This document shows positions 9,801 to 18,097 of a stretch of DNA of 64,000 bases, piece by piece (position 1 is the first letter of the stretch; each line of letters begins with the position of its first letter). The DNA lies in assembly GCA_965232815.1 (NCBI GenBank), contig OZ247427.1, positions 3,658,001 to 3,722,000 on the forward strand. Reading direction: 5' to 3'. The notes beneath the pieces were generated by a model. That model did no database searches and was not told where the DNA came from. It saw only the letters and a list, made by a program, of their open reading frames with translations. Both the position numbers and the translations under genes were made by a program. Source of the stretch: Bin87 sp026710825. Its GTDB lineage: Bacteria > Chloroflexota > Dehalococcoidia > Lucifugimonadales > UBA3495.

Positions 9801-10474
9801 GCACCGTTACCCTGCTGGGCCACATCGCGGCCGTTACGGAGCGTTACACCCGCGACAACCGCAAATTCCTCCGGGTCGACATGACCATGGTCGGCGGTCA
9901 GGTGGAAACCATGGTGTGGCCGGACTCTCTCGACAAGACGGCGCATATCTGGCAGTCGGGCCGTATCGTTCGCGCTACTGGACGCCTCCAGATCCGCGGC
10001 GACGATTTCTCCATATCCTGCTACGACGCGCAGGAATTTCAGTTGCCTGACCAACCCGAGGCAGAAGAACCGGGTCAACACCCCGTCACTCCCAGTGGTG
10101 CCGCCCGCTCTAATGGGCGAGGATCCGGCCCCGGCTCATCCAATGGGACCGGCAACGGCCACAAGCCCGCGGCGGCTCCCGCTGCGCCCAGCCCCAATGG
10201 CAACGGCCACAAAAACGGCGACAGCGGCGTACTCATCAAGATGGCCGAGACGGACGACGCCGAGGAGGACCGCTACCGCTTGCGCCAGGCCATCCGGGTC
10301 ATGCTCGAATACACCGGAGAAGACAGGGTCTACCTCGAGCTCTACCTCCAAGAGGGAAGGCGCGTGCTCATGGAAATTCCCACCGTCTCCACCGGTTCCT
10401 GCGACGAGCTCCAGAATCGGCTCAGGGAACTCCTCGGCGAAGATTGCGCAGAATATCGGGAAGTTATCGCCTGA
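6854..10474 (+). CDS. dnaE: DNA polymerase III subunit alpha
   Basis: Replicative DNA polymerase catalytic subunit, 1206 residues. The N-terminal PHP domain opens FTHLHTHTEYSMLDG. The polymerase core carries the metal-binding PDIDMDFQDDRRDEV and the finger/palm segment FNKAHSVSYGLISYWTAYF. A helix-hairpin-helix and OB-fold follow (VTLLGHIAAVTERYTRDN). Near residues 1080-1130 there is a low-complexity Gly/Asn/Pro linker (NGRGSGPGSSNGTGNG type), then a C-terminal domain RQAIRVMLEYTGEDRVYLEL. The GTG start gives the usual beginning of the PHP domain directly after the initiator, although no strong ribosome site is visible. It is transcribed alone and ends 34 nt from the convergent carbonic anhydrase gene. 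Confidence 0.96.
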   Translation: MFTHLHTHTEYSMLDGISRIPDLVNRTRELGMDAMSITDHGSLYGVVDFYSECKEAGIKPIIGCELYVAHGSRRDRTPNERTANHLVVIAKDNTGYRNLLQLVTRSHLEGFHYRPRIDKELLHEHRQGLICLSGCPSAEVPILLADGNYDAAKEQVGWYRELFGENYFLELQQHDHIEQLPRINEGLIRLNKDTGIPLLLTNDAHYVRQSDYPFQDVYICIQTGTNLQDDKRLRMEDSSFYIKSPAEMAALFPQFPQAVDITGEVAQQCDVSLGFGQMHLPRYPTPNNEDADAYLERLCWEGFNKRYGHNNETARARMEYELEVVRQTSFANYFLVVWDIISFVRRQEILFGVRGSAAASVVLYCLGITDIDPMAYNLVFERFLNFERKEMPDIDMDFQDDRRDEVLRYVIDRYGSDRVAQIITFGTMGPKAALRDVGRGLGMSYGDVDRIARMVPFKSRTLSDAISASAELKENYQGDAAIQNLVDNAQALEGIVHHVSTHAAGVLIADEPLTETVPLQRPARGDENSPVMMTQYSMDPVAKLGLLKMDFLGLTNLTILDRTIKLIDQERGIRIDLNRLALDDEATYDLLGTGNTSDLFQLESAGMQRYIKELKPSDLGDIAAMIALYRPGPMEHIDRFIRSKHGEEKVSYPHPSLQELLDETYGVIVYQDQVLHVLQNFAGYSLGEADTVRKAMGKKIPELMAEERDRFVSGAVQQGYTEGMGVEIFNLIEPFAGYAFNKAHSVSYGLISYWTAYFKTHYPLEYMASVLNCRLDHGDRYVASINECTRMGIEIGLPDVNSSGVLYTIDRPADKSQKDAKLRIGLAAIKTVGEGAVKPIVSERAAKGPFASISDFCRRVDVSGLNRRTLEGLAKAGAFDSLAPRTSVIAGLDRIWAVAQQETRNRNSGQFGMFGEELDSSAGGSLLELDTSSPDYTPQEKAALEKEYLGVALSYNPLLALAALNPGDAYTSVDQLDEEMLGSTVTLLGHIAAVTERYTRDNRKFLRVDMTMVGGQVETMVWPDSLDKTAHIWQSGRIVRATGRLQIRGDDFSISCYDAQEFQLPDQPEAEEPGQHPVTPSGAARSNGRGSGPGSSNGTGNGHKPAAAPAAPSPNGNGHKNGDSGVLIKMAETDDAEEDRYRLRQAIRVMLEYTGEDRVYLELYLQEGRRVLMEIPTVSTGSCDELQNRLRELLGEDCAEYREVIA

Positions 10475-10508
10475 TACTCGGCCTCTTACACGTGGTTAGC
10501 CCTCGCCT

Positions 10509-11030
10509 CTACGACGTCGGTATCTGTAGACCCAAACCCGCGGCGATGAATCGCTTGGCGTTCTCCTTGTAGCGCGCAGTCGGATCCTCCAGCCGCTTGC
10601 GGTGCACCTCCGGAAGCTCGCGGATCCTTCCCGGCACTCCGATGACTAACGATTCGTCTGGAATCGCCGTACCGGTAACGATGGCTCCGGCCCCGATCAG
10701 CACGTAGTTCCCCACATCGCAATCTTCCAGGCACACCGCGTTGACGCCGATCATCACGTTGCTGCCGATCTTCCCGCCATGCACCACCGCTCCGTGCGTC
10801 ATCAGAACGTTGTCCCCGAATTCCAGGTAGTCATCCGTGTGGATCACGCAGTTGTCCTGGATCGAGCAGTCCTTCCCAATGATGATACGGCCGTAATCGC
10901 CCCGAATTACCGCGCCGGGCCATACGTTCGTCCCCTCTCCGATGACCACGTCGCCCACTACGTATGCAGCCTCGCTGATGAACGCGCTCGGGTGGATCTG
11001 CGGTGTTTTGCCGTCGATGCTTCGAATCAA
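10509..11030 (-). CDS. Gamma-class carbonic anhydrase family protein
   Basis: Left-handed beta-helix protein of the gamma-carbonic anhydrase/hexapeptide acyltransferase family, 173 residues. The repeated hexapeptide rungs (VVIGEGTNVWPGAVIRGD, YVLIGAGAIVTG) are clear. The zinc-ligand histidines of the family are present: one in CVIHTDDY and two in LMTHGAVVHGG. The start is TTG at 11030, preceded by AGGAGG at 6-nt spacing and by a -10 box. Longer readings would start upstream of the promoter. It may hydrate CO2 or serve only as a structural homologue. It converges on dnaE. Confidence 0.88.
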   Translation of the reverse strand: MIRSIDGKTPQIHPSAFISEAAYVVGDVVIGEGTNVWPGAVIRGDYGRIIIGKDCSIQDNCVIHTDDYLEFGDNVLMTHGAVVHGGKIGSNVMIGVNAVCLEDCDVGNYVLIGAGAIVTGTAIPDESLVIGVPGRIRELPEVHRKRLEDPTARYKENAKRFIAAGLGLQIPTS

Positions 11031-11061
11031 AAGAGTCCTCCTGTGTGGATCGATTCCGTAG

Positions 11062-11067
11062 ATTATA
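11062..11067 (-). promoter_or_regulatory. -10 box of the carbonic anhydrase gene
   Basis: TATAAT on the minus strand (GGCTATAAT) lies 32 nt before the TTG start. It supports the short reading of the gene. Confidence 0.5.
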
Positions 11068-11131
11068 GCCTCCCGAAACCGGGTCCACTCAAGGCTCCAC
11101 ATGGATGTGCCGAACAATTAGGCTAAATGGC

Positions 11132-11160
11132 TTGACCTTTGCGAACATACAGACTATACT
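11132..11160 (+). promoter_or_regulatory. Sigma-70-type promoter of the radical SAM gene
   Basis: TTGACC and TATACT are separated by exactly 17 nt. This is the best -35/-10 pair in the core region, and it lies 38 nt before the ATG. Confidence 0.7.
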
Positions 11161-11198
11161 AACGTTCGTAATTAGAACATCTGTAACGGAGGACCCCT

Positions 11199-12173
11199 AT
11201 GGCAGCCGCTCAGGTCACGGAAATCAACTGCAAGACTTTGATCAACCGGGTCAGCGCGCCCGATTTCCCATTCCGTTGGACGATAAACCCCTACCGGGGC
11301 TGCCGCCACGCCTGTCGATACTGTTACGCCCGCTCTACGCATCAGTATTGGGGAATGGATGCCGGTACAGACTTTGAAAGCCAAATTTTCGCCAAGATCA
11401 ACGCGCCGTCCGTGCTGCGCCATGAACTCTCGCGCCCCCGGTGGAGCGGAGAACCCATCGTGATCGGCACCGCATCCGATCCCTACGAGCCTGCCGAGGC
11501 CCAATACCGTCTCACCCGGCAGGTGTTGGAGGTCATGGCTGAATTCCGCAATCCAGTTTCAATCACTACCAAGGGGACTTTGGTGCGCCGCGACATCGAC
11601 GTGCTGAAACGTCTCAACGACGTGGCGGGCGTCCAGGTCGTGTTCAGTGTCGGCACTATTGACGAAACTATCTGGCGCCAAACTGAACCCGGCGCTCCAA
11701 ACCCGATGGCCCGCCTTGAAGCCATGCAGTACCTGGTGGAACACGGTATCCCCTCCGGCGTGCTGGCCGCTCCCCTGATCCCTGGTCTATCCGATACCTC
11801 CGACAGCATCAACGCTCTGGTTGCGGCCGTTGCTCAACATCGCGCCCGGTTCCTGTCTGCCAACCTGCTTTTCCTGCGCCCCGGCAGTCGAGAGTGGTTC
11901 ATGCCGTTCATCAGGGAATCCTACCCTCATCTCGCGCCCGGTTACGCTCGACTCTACCGTGGCGAACACGCTCCCAGGGACTACACCAATTCGGTGCTTG
12001 GCCTTGTCGACGACGCCCGCCTCCGTTGGGAACTGCCCCGCATGCCATCGGTCAACACATTACAGCCTGCCGAGCCGCCACTGTTCGGCGATTTTGCCCC
12101 GAACCTCGACCCCGTCTCGCTAGACTCCGAGAACGCGCGGCCTGTCCAGTTGGCGTTGCAGATGGCCGCCTAG
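11199..12173 (+). CDS. Radical SAM protein (SPL/Rv2578c-like)
   Basis: A 324-residue radical SAM enzyme of the spore-photoproduct-lyase-like/Rv2578c group. The [4Fe-4S] motif GCRHACRYCYAR has its cysteines at 35, 39 and 42, preceded by the group-typical WTINPYRGC. A TIM-barrel continues through VIGTASDPYEPAE and ITTKGTLVRRDIDVL. GGAGG precedes the ATG. The substrate is unknown. The group is often called DNA photolyase-like in databases, but the evidence for repair is thin. A terminator hairpin follows. It is monocistronic and converges on the catabolic operon. Confidence 0.85.
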   Translation: MAAAQVTEINCKTLINRVSAPDFPFRWTINPYRGCRHACRYCYARSTHQYWGMDAGTDFESQIFAKINAPSVLRHELSRPRWSGEPIVIGTASDPYEPAEAQYRLTRQVLEVMAEFRNPVSITTKGTLVRRDIDVLKRLNDVAGVQVVFSVGTIDETIWRQTEPGAPNPMARLEAMQYLVEHGIPSGVLAAPLIPGLSDTSDSINALVAAVAQHRARFLSANLLFLRPGSREWFMPFIRESYPHLAPGYARLYRGEHAPRDYTNSVLGLVDDARLRWELPRMPSVNTLQPAEPPLFGDFAPNLDPVSLDSENARPVQLALQMAA

Positions 12174-12184
12174 GCGAAAAGTTA

Positions 12185-12206
12185 GGGCGAGCATCTCTGC
12201 TCGCCC
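12185..12206. terminator. Bidirectional terminator
   Basis: GGGCGAGCA pairs perfectly with TGCTCGCCC around TCTC, between the convergent radical SAM and dehydrogenase-subunit genes. Confidence 0.7.
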
Positions 12207-12235
12207 CCAAACTTGCGTGGCCTTTCCGGGCCGCG

Positions 12236-12697
12236 TCAGTTGTTCGTGGGTACCCAGATTTGACCCCGCTCGCGCACCGGTTCCAGCAGCGATTCGTCAA
12301 ATGGCAGCGGATCGTAATCCTGCCGGTTCGGCGCTCGGTAACTCAACGCGTTGGTCACCGTTTCATGGGTGTAATACCCCCGGTACGTTTGCGTAACCAG
12401 GAACTGGAAAAACTCGGGAGCGCTGCTCTCGACCGCCCGCAGCGTATCCGTCTGCGCATCCGACGACAGGGAGGAGAAATCGCCGCCTCGCTCGGCGGCG
12501 GCCAACTCTATCTGTACCAGCCCCTCCAACACCAGGCGGCGCCGGGCAGCGCGTTCAGCAACGAAGGCTTCGATGAAACTTCCGATGCCTATTTCGCCGG
12601 CCGCTGGCATTTCACCCTCTGCCGGCACGACGCAATTCAAGACCGCACTCAGCAGCCCACTCTGTTCAGCGCTCAAGATATTGTTTGTCGTAGTCAT
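12236..12697 (-). CDS. Gluconate 2-dehydrogenase subunit 3 family protein
   Basis: A 153-residue protein resembling the small subunit of membrane-bound, FAD-dependent gluconate-type dehydrogenases (LSAEQSGLLSAVLNCVVPAEGEMPAAGE, YRGYYTHETVTNALSYRAP). In known systems this subunit accompanies a GMC flavoprotein and a cytochrome c subunit and is usually exported by the Tat system. Here neither partner is near and no signal peptide is visible. It is the last gene of a minus-strand series after the dioxygenase beta subunit (83-nt gap). It may work with a large subunit encoded elsewhere. Confidence 0.75.
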   Translation of the reverse strand: MTTTNNILSAEQSGLLSAVLNCVVPAEGEMPAAGEIGIGSFIEAFVAERAARRRLVLEGLVQIELAAAERGGDFSSLSSDAQTDTLRAVESSAPEFFQFLVTQTYRGYYTHETVTNALSYRAPNRQDYDPLPFDESLLEPVRERGQIWVPTNN

Positions 12698-12780
12698 TCA
12701 AACCGTCCCGGTCCATCCGATTTCGGGCGCGATGATACCACAGCAGCGTTCCCGCCGATTGATGGATGCGATCCGCTACC

Positions 12781-13320
12781 TCAAAATATGATGCTCAACG
12801 CCCCATGGTCCGAAAGCTCTTCCAAGTCTAGGATCGCCCGTTTGTGGCATAGTCTCAACTGCCCATCCACGCGTCGCATTTTCACGTCGTACCGCCCCAC
12901 GTAGGGTGACGATTCGCCCGCCCGAAAACGCCACACGGCCACCGAGGCCGTGGCTTCGATCTCATCCCCATCCACCGCCGTGACCATCACGTTGCTGATG
13001 AACCGGCGCGTCCTCGACCATGGGTATTCCCGATGGGCATGTCGGCTCTTCAAACGGACGGTCCGTGCCGTCATCCTTGCGTAGTCGTCATCGATGAATA
13101 CCAGGTCGAACTCCGGGTTTCCCTCGGGTAAATCCGTCGTGGGTACGACGTATCGCGCGTCCTCCGTGTACAGCGTCAGCCACTCATCGAGATTCCAATC
13201 GTCCAACAGCCGAGCCTCTCTGTACAACAACTGCTCCACCTCGTGCTGTAGCAACAGCGACTCTGCTGTGGCGGGCAGGCCGGAAACCGTAGGCGGCATT
13301 GGTACAGTTGGGGTTACCAT
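12781..13320 (-). CDS. Aromatic-ring-hydroxylating dioxygenase beta subunit
   Basis: The 179-residue small subunit of a Rieske non-heme iron oxygenase, an NTF2-like cone fold with a structural role in the alpha3beta3 complex. Family segments seen include EVEQLLYREARLLDDWNLDEWLTLYTEDARYVVP and the C-terminal KRAILDLEEL. The start has GGAGG nine nt upstream. The gene lies 19 nt after the alpha subunit in the same operon. The ring substrate is not deducible. Confidence 0.9.
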   Translation of the reverse strand: MVTPTVPMPPTVSGLPATAESLLLQHEVEQLLYREARLLDDWNLDEWLTLYTEDARYVVPTTDLPEGNPEFDLVFIDDDYARMTARTVRLKSRHAHREYPWSRTRRFISNVMVTAVDGDEIEATASVAVWRFRAGESSPYVGRYDVKMRRVDGQLRLCHKRAILDLEELSDHGALSIIF

Positions 13321-13339
13321 GCTCGTTGGCCTCCGGTTC

Positions 13340-14677
13340 TTAGTTGTCCGCCGCGACCGACAGTTCCGGGGACGGCGTCACTTCTGGTTGCTCGTAAAGG
13401 CCAAGTCCGCGTTCAAAATTCTCCACATGCGGCAGATCCGCAACCAGCGACTGCCACCGGCGCCAGAACGATCGCATCTGCAACTCGTCGTCCCCCCTGG
13501 GATCGCGGTGGAACCCTCTGGAAAGGTCCGACCACTCCACGCCGCCTGATCTGAATCCGTGCTGGCACGACTCCAGCGCTTCCGTGTCGTCCGGCGTGGC
13601 AAATCCGCCCGGGCCAAGGAATGTCAGGAAGGAATCGAGCCTGCGGCGCAGCATGCTGGCCGTTTCGTCGCCGGGCGCCATTTCCCATGCCGTTACGTCC
13701 ATGCTGTCGGGCCCAGTGGGTTGGAAGACCCTGATGGTAACTGCCATGATGTCGTTTATGACCAGGTTGGGGAAGATCACCATGTTGCGGGTTTTTTCGC
13801 ACATCCGCAGCGCCTTGTCACGCCCCTGACGGCCGATCAGTTCATCCTTGATGCGGTCAATTTCCTGCCTCGATTCTTCGCCAAAGTACGGATGCCACAT
13901 GGCCACAGGCCTGCCGTAGATCGCGTCGTTTTCTACTACGCCGTGACCGTTGCCCAGAGCCCGGCCCAACCCCTTCCGGTTGCTGATCGACGGAACGTTT
14001 CCTCCCACCTCGTTTGCCATGTAGTCAAAATAGGTCTTGTGAGTGGGCAGCGCGTGGTATCCATCCATGCTGTTTTCCGCCAGCAATTTCCAGTTGGCTT
14101 TGATGGTGTAACGGTTCGAACCCGGTATCACCTTCATCCCGGCCGGCGACTGGTCCGCCACCAGGTCCAGATACTCCGCTGCGCCCGCGAGATAATCCAC
14201 CAGCGATTCTGCTTCATGGTCGAAGCAGACAAATATGAACCCTTTGTAGCTGTCAAACCTGGGCGACCGTAGGCTCAACTCCGCTCGGTCGAAATCCGGT
14301 CCATACCCTTCAGCGTCGGGCAACCCGATCAACTCGCCGGACGTGTTGAAACTCCATGCGTGATAGAAGCATTGGAAAACCTGTGCGTTCCCATGGTCCG
14401 TGCGGCAAATCAGCGCCCCTCGGTGTGGACAGGTGTTGTGGAACACCGCCAATTCCCCATCCCGATTCCGTGCGAAGAATAACGCCCGTTCCGCAACCAC
14501 CCGCCTGACGTAGTCGCCCGGGTTCGGCACCTCCGACTCGTGCCCGAGGTACAGCCAGCACTTGTCGAATATATGCTGCCTCTCCAGTTCATAAATCTCC
14601 GGCAGCAACATGCTGGAGCGATGCACCCGGAATTTTCCCTGATCGGGCCGGTCATATACCAGTTCGCTGATTTCCAT
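13340..14677 (-). CDS. Rieske aromatic-ring-hydroxylating dioxygenase alpha subunit
   Basis: The 445-residue catalytic subunit. The Rieske [2Fe-2S] site is complete: Cys83 and His85 in NTCPHRGALIC, Cys103 and His106 in FQCFYHAW. The mononuclear iron site shows DGYHALPTH, with His208 and His213 as ligands and an acidic residue (Asp205) that would bridge to the Rieske centre of a neighbouring subunit. GGAGG lies 7 nt before the ATG. It needs a ferredoxin and reductase, which are not in the window. With the beta subunit, the CocE-type hydrolase upstream and the acyl-CoA dehydrogenase on the other strand, it suggests degradation of an organic, perhaps ester- or amide-containing aromatic compound. 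Confidence 0.93.
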   Translation of the reverse strand: MEISELVYDRPDQGKFRVHRSSMLLPEIYELERQHIFDKCWLYLGHESEVPNPGDYVRRVVAERALFFARNRDGELAVFHNTCPHRGALICRTDHGNAQVFQCFYHAWSFNTSGELIGLPDAEGYGPDFDRAELSLRSPRFDSYKGFIFVCFDHEAESLVDYLAGAAEYLDLVADQSPAGMKVIPGSNRYTIKANWKLLAENSMDGYHALPTHKTYFDYMANEVGGNVPSISNRKGLGRALGNGHGVVENDAIYGRPVAMWHPYFGEESRQEIDRIKDELIGRQGRDKALRMCEKTRNMVIFPNLVINDIMAVTIRVFQPTGPDSMDVTAWEMAPGDETASMLRRRLDSFLTFLGPGGFATPDDTEALESCQHGFRSGGVEWSDLSRGFHRDPRGDDELQMRSFWRRWQSLVADLPHVENFERGLGLYEQPEVTPSPELSVAADN

Positions 14678-14741
14678 CCTGGACCCTCCTCACGTCTGTC
14701 ACGTTGACGCCATCCGTCTCATCCACCCGCCGCTGGGAGCC

Positions 14742-16505
14742 TTATCTCGGTATCACCGGCAGCGTGATATGCCCCGGATATTGCGCCGAGTGATGCACCG
14801 TCTGCCTGGCCGTATCCAAACGCGTGTCCACGCCCAACGCCGCTCCGGTGTTGGGATTGCGGTCAAAGCGCGGGAAATTGCTGCTCGATACATCCACTCG
14901 AATCCTGTGCCCTTCTTTAATCACATGGCTGGTTGCCCAGAGGTCGATCTCGTAGCGGTAAACCTCTCCGGGTTTCACGGGCGCAGGCTCCCGCACCGAC
15001 GTCCGGTACTTCGCCCGAACGATGCCATCCTGCAGGTTGTGTGCGAAACCGTCCGGCCGTACGTCCACCAGCTTGGCGGTGAAGTCCGTGTCTGCCGCGG
15101 TGGTCGCCGCATAAACTGTCGCCTTGATCGGCCCTGTGATTTCCAGGTCCGAAGCCAACGGCTCCGACGTGAACGAGAGCACGTCCGCCCTGTCTTCCGC
15201 CGGTCCTTGGTCAAAAACCCCGTACTCTATGATCAGCGTGTTCCCACCCAGCGTGGGTACCGGATCCGACGGGTCGTAAGTGAATTGATCTGCCGGTTCA
15301 TCCGGATTCGGCGGAATCGTGGACAGCGTCCCGTCGCCGTGCCGAGTATTGGCGTTGCCGCCGGAGTGAAAATACCAGCGTGTGTACTGCGTGCGAGCCA
15401 GCGGCCACTCCTGCTCGTCCCTCCACTTGTTGTCACCCATCACGAACAACCGCACCGGCGGATCATCCATGATCCCGGTTTCCTCACCCTTCAGCCAGTA
15501 GTCGTACCAGCGCAGCAGGAAATCATGCAGTTCGATGGCCGCCTCGGGTCCGAAATCTATGTTGCCCGCTCCGCCGGTGGTTGGCTCGGTGAACGGCCGC
15601 AGGTGCGCCCACGGTCCCAACAGCAGCTTCTGATTGCGGCGCGCCAGTTCCGACCCGCCGTGCTGTTGGATGCTCTGGAAGGCATTCAAGGCGCCCTCCA
15701 GGAATATGTCGTACCACGAACTCACGTGGAACATCGGAATCGTTACGTTGCTCGCTTTCCGGTTCAGGTTGATTTGCCACCAATAGGGACCGTCCAGTTC
15801 CTCATCGAAATATTCGTCGAAATAGGGCGCGGCCTCCTTCAAACGGCCGATCCAGTCCCGCAGCGGTAGATGCCGGTACCATTCATCGGACAACGGCTGC
15901 CCGAAATTACCGGGCTCGATCACGTATTCGTCCATCTTGGCCAGCAGCGCCTCGTGTCCCCCGCGCGCCAGCGTATTCCGCCCTTTGAGTATGGCGTAGG
16001 GCACGTTCCATCCCCATTCCATTGCTCCGCCCGTGTGATACACCCACGACTGGTGAAAGTCCGACGACGCGGAAACCGTAGCCATCGTCCGCAGATGCGG
16101 CGGCAACGGACGCTGACCCGCCAGCGTGTACTGCGTGGCGCCCAGGTAACTCTGCCCGGTTGTCGCCACCTGCCCGGTGGACCAGGGTTGTCGCGCCGCC
16201 CATTCCACCGTGTCGTAGCCGTCCAGCGCCTCTTGGAACAGCGGGTTGTAATCCCCCTCGGACTTGAAACGCCCCCGCACATCCTGGCTCAACAATACGT
16301 AGCCGTTGCGCGGGAAAAACCATATGGAATGGTCCGGATTGTCCAGGTAGCTGTCCTTGCTGTACGGCCCGCGGTTGATCAGTACCGGAAACCGGCCCGG
16401 GGCATCCGGCCGCACAACGTCGGTCGCGAGGCGCGTTCCATCCCGCATCGGAACCATGACGTCCGGTTCGCGGGTTACTTGATACTGGCGTCGCTGGGCA
16501 GTCAT
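14742..16505 (-). CDS. CocE/NonD family hydrolase
   Basis: An alpha/beta-hydrolase of the X-Pro dipeptidyl-peptidase (S15)/cocaine esterase family, 587 residues. The nucleophile elbow GQSYLG (in TTGQSYLGATQY) carries the catalytic Ser. The N-terminal MVPMRDGTRLATDVVRP and RGPYSKDSYL are typical, and the C-terminal jelly-roll domain (IEYGVFDQGPAEDRADVLSFTSEPL) is complete. The start at 16505 has GAGGTG 6 nt upstream and is preferred over two upstream in-frame starts. It probably cleaves esters or amides and heads the minus-strand operon, 64 nt before the dioxygenase alpha gene. Confidence 0.88.
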   Translation of the reverse strand: MTAQRRQYQVTREPDVMVPMRDGTRLATDVVRPDAPGRFPVLINRGPYSKDSYLDNPDHSIWFFPRNGYVLLSQDVRGRFKSEGDYNPLFQEALDGYDTVEWAARQPWSTGQVATTGQSYLGATQYTLAGQRPLPPHLRTMATVSASSDFHQSWVYHTGGAMEWGWNVPYAILKGRNTLARGGHEALLAKMDEYVIEPGNFGQPLSDEWYRHLPLRDWIGRLKEAAPYFDEYFDEELDGPYWWQINLNRKASNVTIPMFHVSSWYDIFLEGALNAFQSIQQHGGSELARRNQKLLLGPWAHLRPFTEPTTGGAGNIDFGPEAAIELHDFLLRWYDYWLKGEETGIMDDPPVRLFVMGDNKWRDEQEWPLARTQYTRWYFHSGGNANTRHGDGTLSTIPPNPDEPADQFTYDPSDPVPTLGGNTLIIEYGVFDQGPAEDRADVLSFTSEPLASDLEITGPIKATVYAATTAADTDFTAKLVDVRPDGFAHNLQDGIVRAKYRTSVREPAPVKPGEVYRYEIDLWATSHVIKEGHRIRVDVSSSNFPRFDRNPNTGAALGVDTRLDTARQTVHHSAQYPGHITLPVIPR

Positions 16506-16628
16506 GCGTGGCACCTCAAGAGACCGGTTCATGCGAGAACGGTCGTTATCGTCGCAAACGATACCCAACCCAGCCTACACCGTCAATGCGAACCCGCATG
16601 CACCACGGTCTTACGATTATCCCCAAAC

Positions 16629-16682
16629 GCCGACGTAGTCCGCTCCAGGCGCCTACGTAGCCCGCTCGTTACGTAGTCCGCC
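16629..16682. repeat. Three short tandem-like repeats (ACGTAGyCCGC)
   Basis: The unit ACGTAG[T/C]CCGC occurs three times, about 20 nt apart, in the divergent intergenic region. The function is unknown; it could be a set of binding sites for a regulator. Confidence 0.5.
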
Positions 16683-16747
16683 CATGGTGAGCCCGGCGAA
16701 CCACAAGCGGACGGTATTTTCAAAAACCTGCCGCGCCACACATTTTC

Positions 16748-16765
16748 TGGTTGTTATAACAACCA
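16748..16765. promoter_or_regulatory. 18-bp perfect palindrome, probable operator
   Basis: TGGTTGTTATAACAACCA is a perfect palindrome between the divergent CocE-hydrolase operon and the acyl-CoA dehydrogenase operon. Its size and symmetry fit a dimeric TetR-, MarR- or GntR-type repressor. No regulator gene lies beside it. Confidence 0.6.
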
Positions 16766-16857
16766 AGGTCCTGCATGTGCTTCCCACCGGCCCCGCCGGT
16801 GCCCACGAGGCGCCGGCGTCTCCCATGACACTCCCAAGTTGCGCCTCCCTTGGCCCT

Positions 16858-16880
16858 GGGATAGACTGATTGTCAATCCC
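16858..16880. promoter_or_regulatory. Inverted repeat in the acyl-CoA dehydrogenase leader
   Basis: GGGATAGAC and GTCAATCCC are arranged around TGATT (eight of nine pairs). It lies 32 nt before the start codon and could be an operator or a leader hairpin. Confidence 0.35.
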
Positions 16881-16911
16881 AGTAGCAAACCAGTCGCCAG
16901 GAGCCCCAATC

Positions 16912-18087
16912 TTGACCACCATCTCCAAAACCCCTGAGGAGGCCCGCTCCCAGATCGTTAGTATGGTGCGCGATTTTGTGCGCCAGGAGGTCGAGCCAGT
17001 CGCCGCCGAGCACGACGCCAATGACACTGTCCCCTACGACCTCATCGACCAGATGAAGGAACTGGGACTCTTCGGCATCAACGTACCCGAGGAATTTGGT
17101 GGCATGGGGTTGGACTACTCCACCTTCGCGATGATCTTCGAGGAGATCAGCAAGGGATACATGGCTCTTACGGGGGCTTTGGGCACCCACCACATCCTGA
17201 CCTATGTCCTGGCAAACTACGGGACCTCGGAGCAACAACAACGCTTTCTACCCCGGCTGGCCAGCGGCGAAATCCGTGGCGGTCTCGCCCTGACGGAACC
17301 CGGCGGCGGCAGCGATGTCGGCGCTCTGGAAACACGCGCCGTCAAGGATGGCGAGGAATACGTCGTCAACGGCTCCAAGATGTTCATCACCAACGCCGAA
17401 TCCGGAGATGCGTTCTGCCTGCTGGCCCGCACCGACCCGGACCCGTCCATTAAACACCGCGGCCTGTCCGCATTCGTCATCGAGAAGGACGGCAGTCCCG
17501 GGTTCAAAGTCGGCCGCCACCTCGACAAATTGGGCTACCGCGGCCTCGACACCTGCGAGTTGTTCTTCGAGGACTTCCGCATCCCCGCGGAAAACCTGAT
17601 CGGTGGTGTCGAAAACGTCGGGTTCGGCCACGTCATGAGCGGCCTCGAAACCGGACGTATCAACGTCGCCGCCCGCGCTGTCGGTGTGGCCCAGGCTGCT
17701 CTCGACGCCTCCATGCGTTATGTACAGCAAAGGGAGACTTTCGGACAGCCCATCAGCCAGCACCAGGCCATCCAACTCAAGATCGCCGACATGGCCACCA
17801 AGATCCAGGCCGCGCGCCTCCTCGTTTACGACGCCGCCAACAAGAAGGACAGCGGCGAACGCATTGACTTGGAATCCGGCATGGCCAAACTGTTCGCCAG
17901 TGAAGTCTGTGGCGAAGTCTCCATGGAAGCCATGCGCATCCACGGCGGATACGGCTACACCAAGGATTTCCCGGTGGAGCGCTACTACCGCGACGCCCCC
18001 CTGATGATCATCGGCGAAGGAACCAACGAAATCATGCGCTTGGTGATCGCGCGGCAATTGCTGCGCCGTCCCGAATACCAACTCTAA
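16912..18087 (+). CDS. Acyl-CoA dehydrogenase family protein
   Basis: FAD-dependent alpha,beta-dehydrogenation of an acyl-CoA, 391 residues, the usual length for this family. Motifs include LALTEPGGGSDVGAL and MFITNAESGDAF in the middle beta-domain, RETFGQPISQHQAIQLKIADMATK, and the C-terminal GEGTNEIMRLVIARQLL with the position of the catalytic Glu. The start is TTG at 16912, with AGGAG 8 nt upstream; the longer TTG at 16870 lacks one. The chain length of the substrate is not deducible. The gene is 10 nt upstream of selD in one transcription unit, an unusual pairing. Confidence 0.92.
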   Translation: MTTISKTPEEARSQIVSMVRDFVRQEVEPVAAEHDANDTVPYDLIDQMKELGLFGINVPEEFGGMGLDYSTFAMIFEEISKGYMALTGALGTHHILTYVLANYGTSEQQQRFLPRLASGEIRGGLALTEPGGGSDVGALETRAVKDGEEYVVNGSKMFITNAESGDAFCLLARTDPDPSIKHRGLSAFVIEKDGSPGFKVGRHLDKLGYRGLDTCELFFEDFRIPAENLIGGVENVGFGHVMSGLETGRINVAARAVGVAQAALDASMRYVQQRETFGQPISQHQAIQLKIADMATKIQAARLLVYDAANKKDSGERIDLESGMAKLFASEVCGEVSMEAMRIHGGYGYTKDFPVERYYRDAPLMIIGEGTNEIMRLVIARQLLRRPEYQL

Positions 18088-18097
18088 AGGACTGTAT

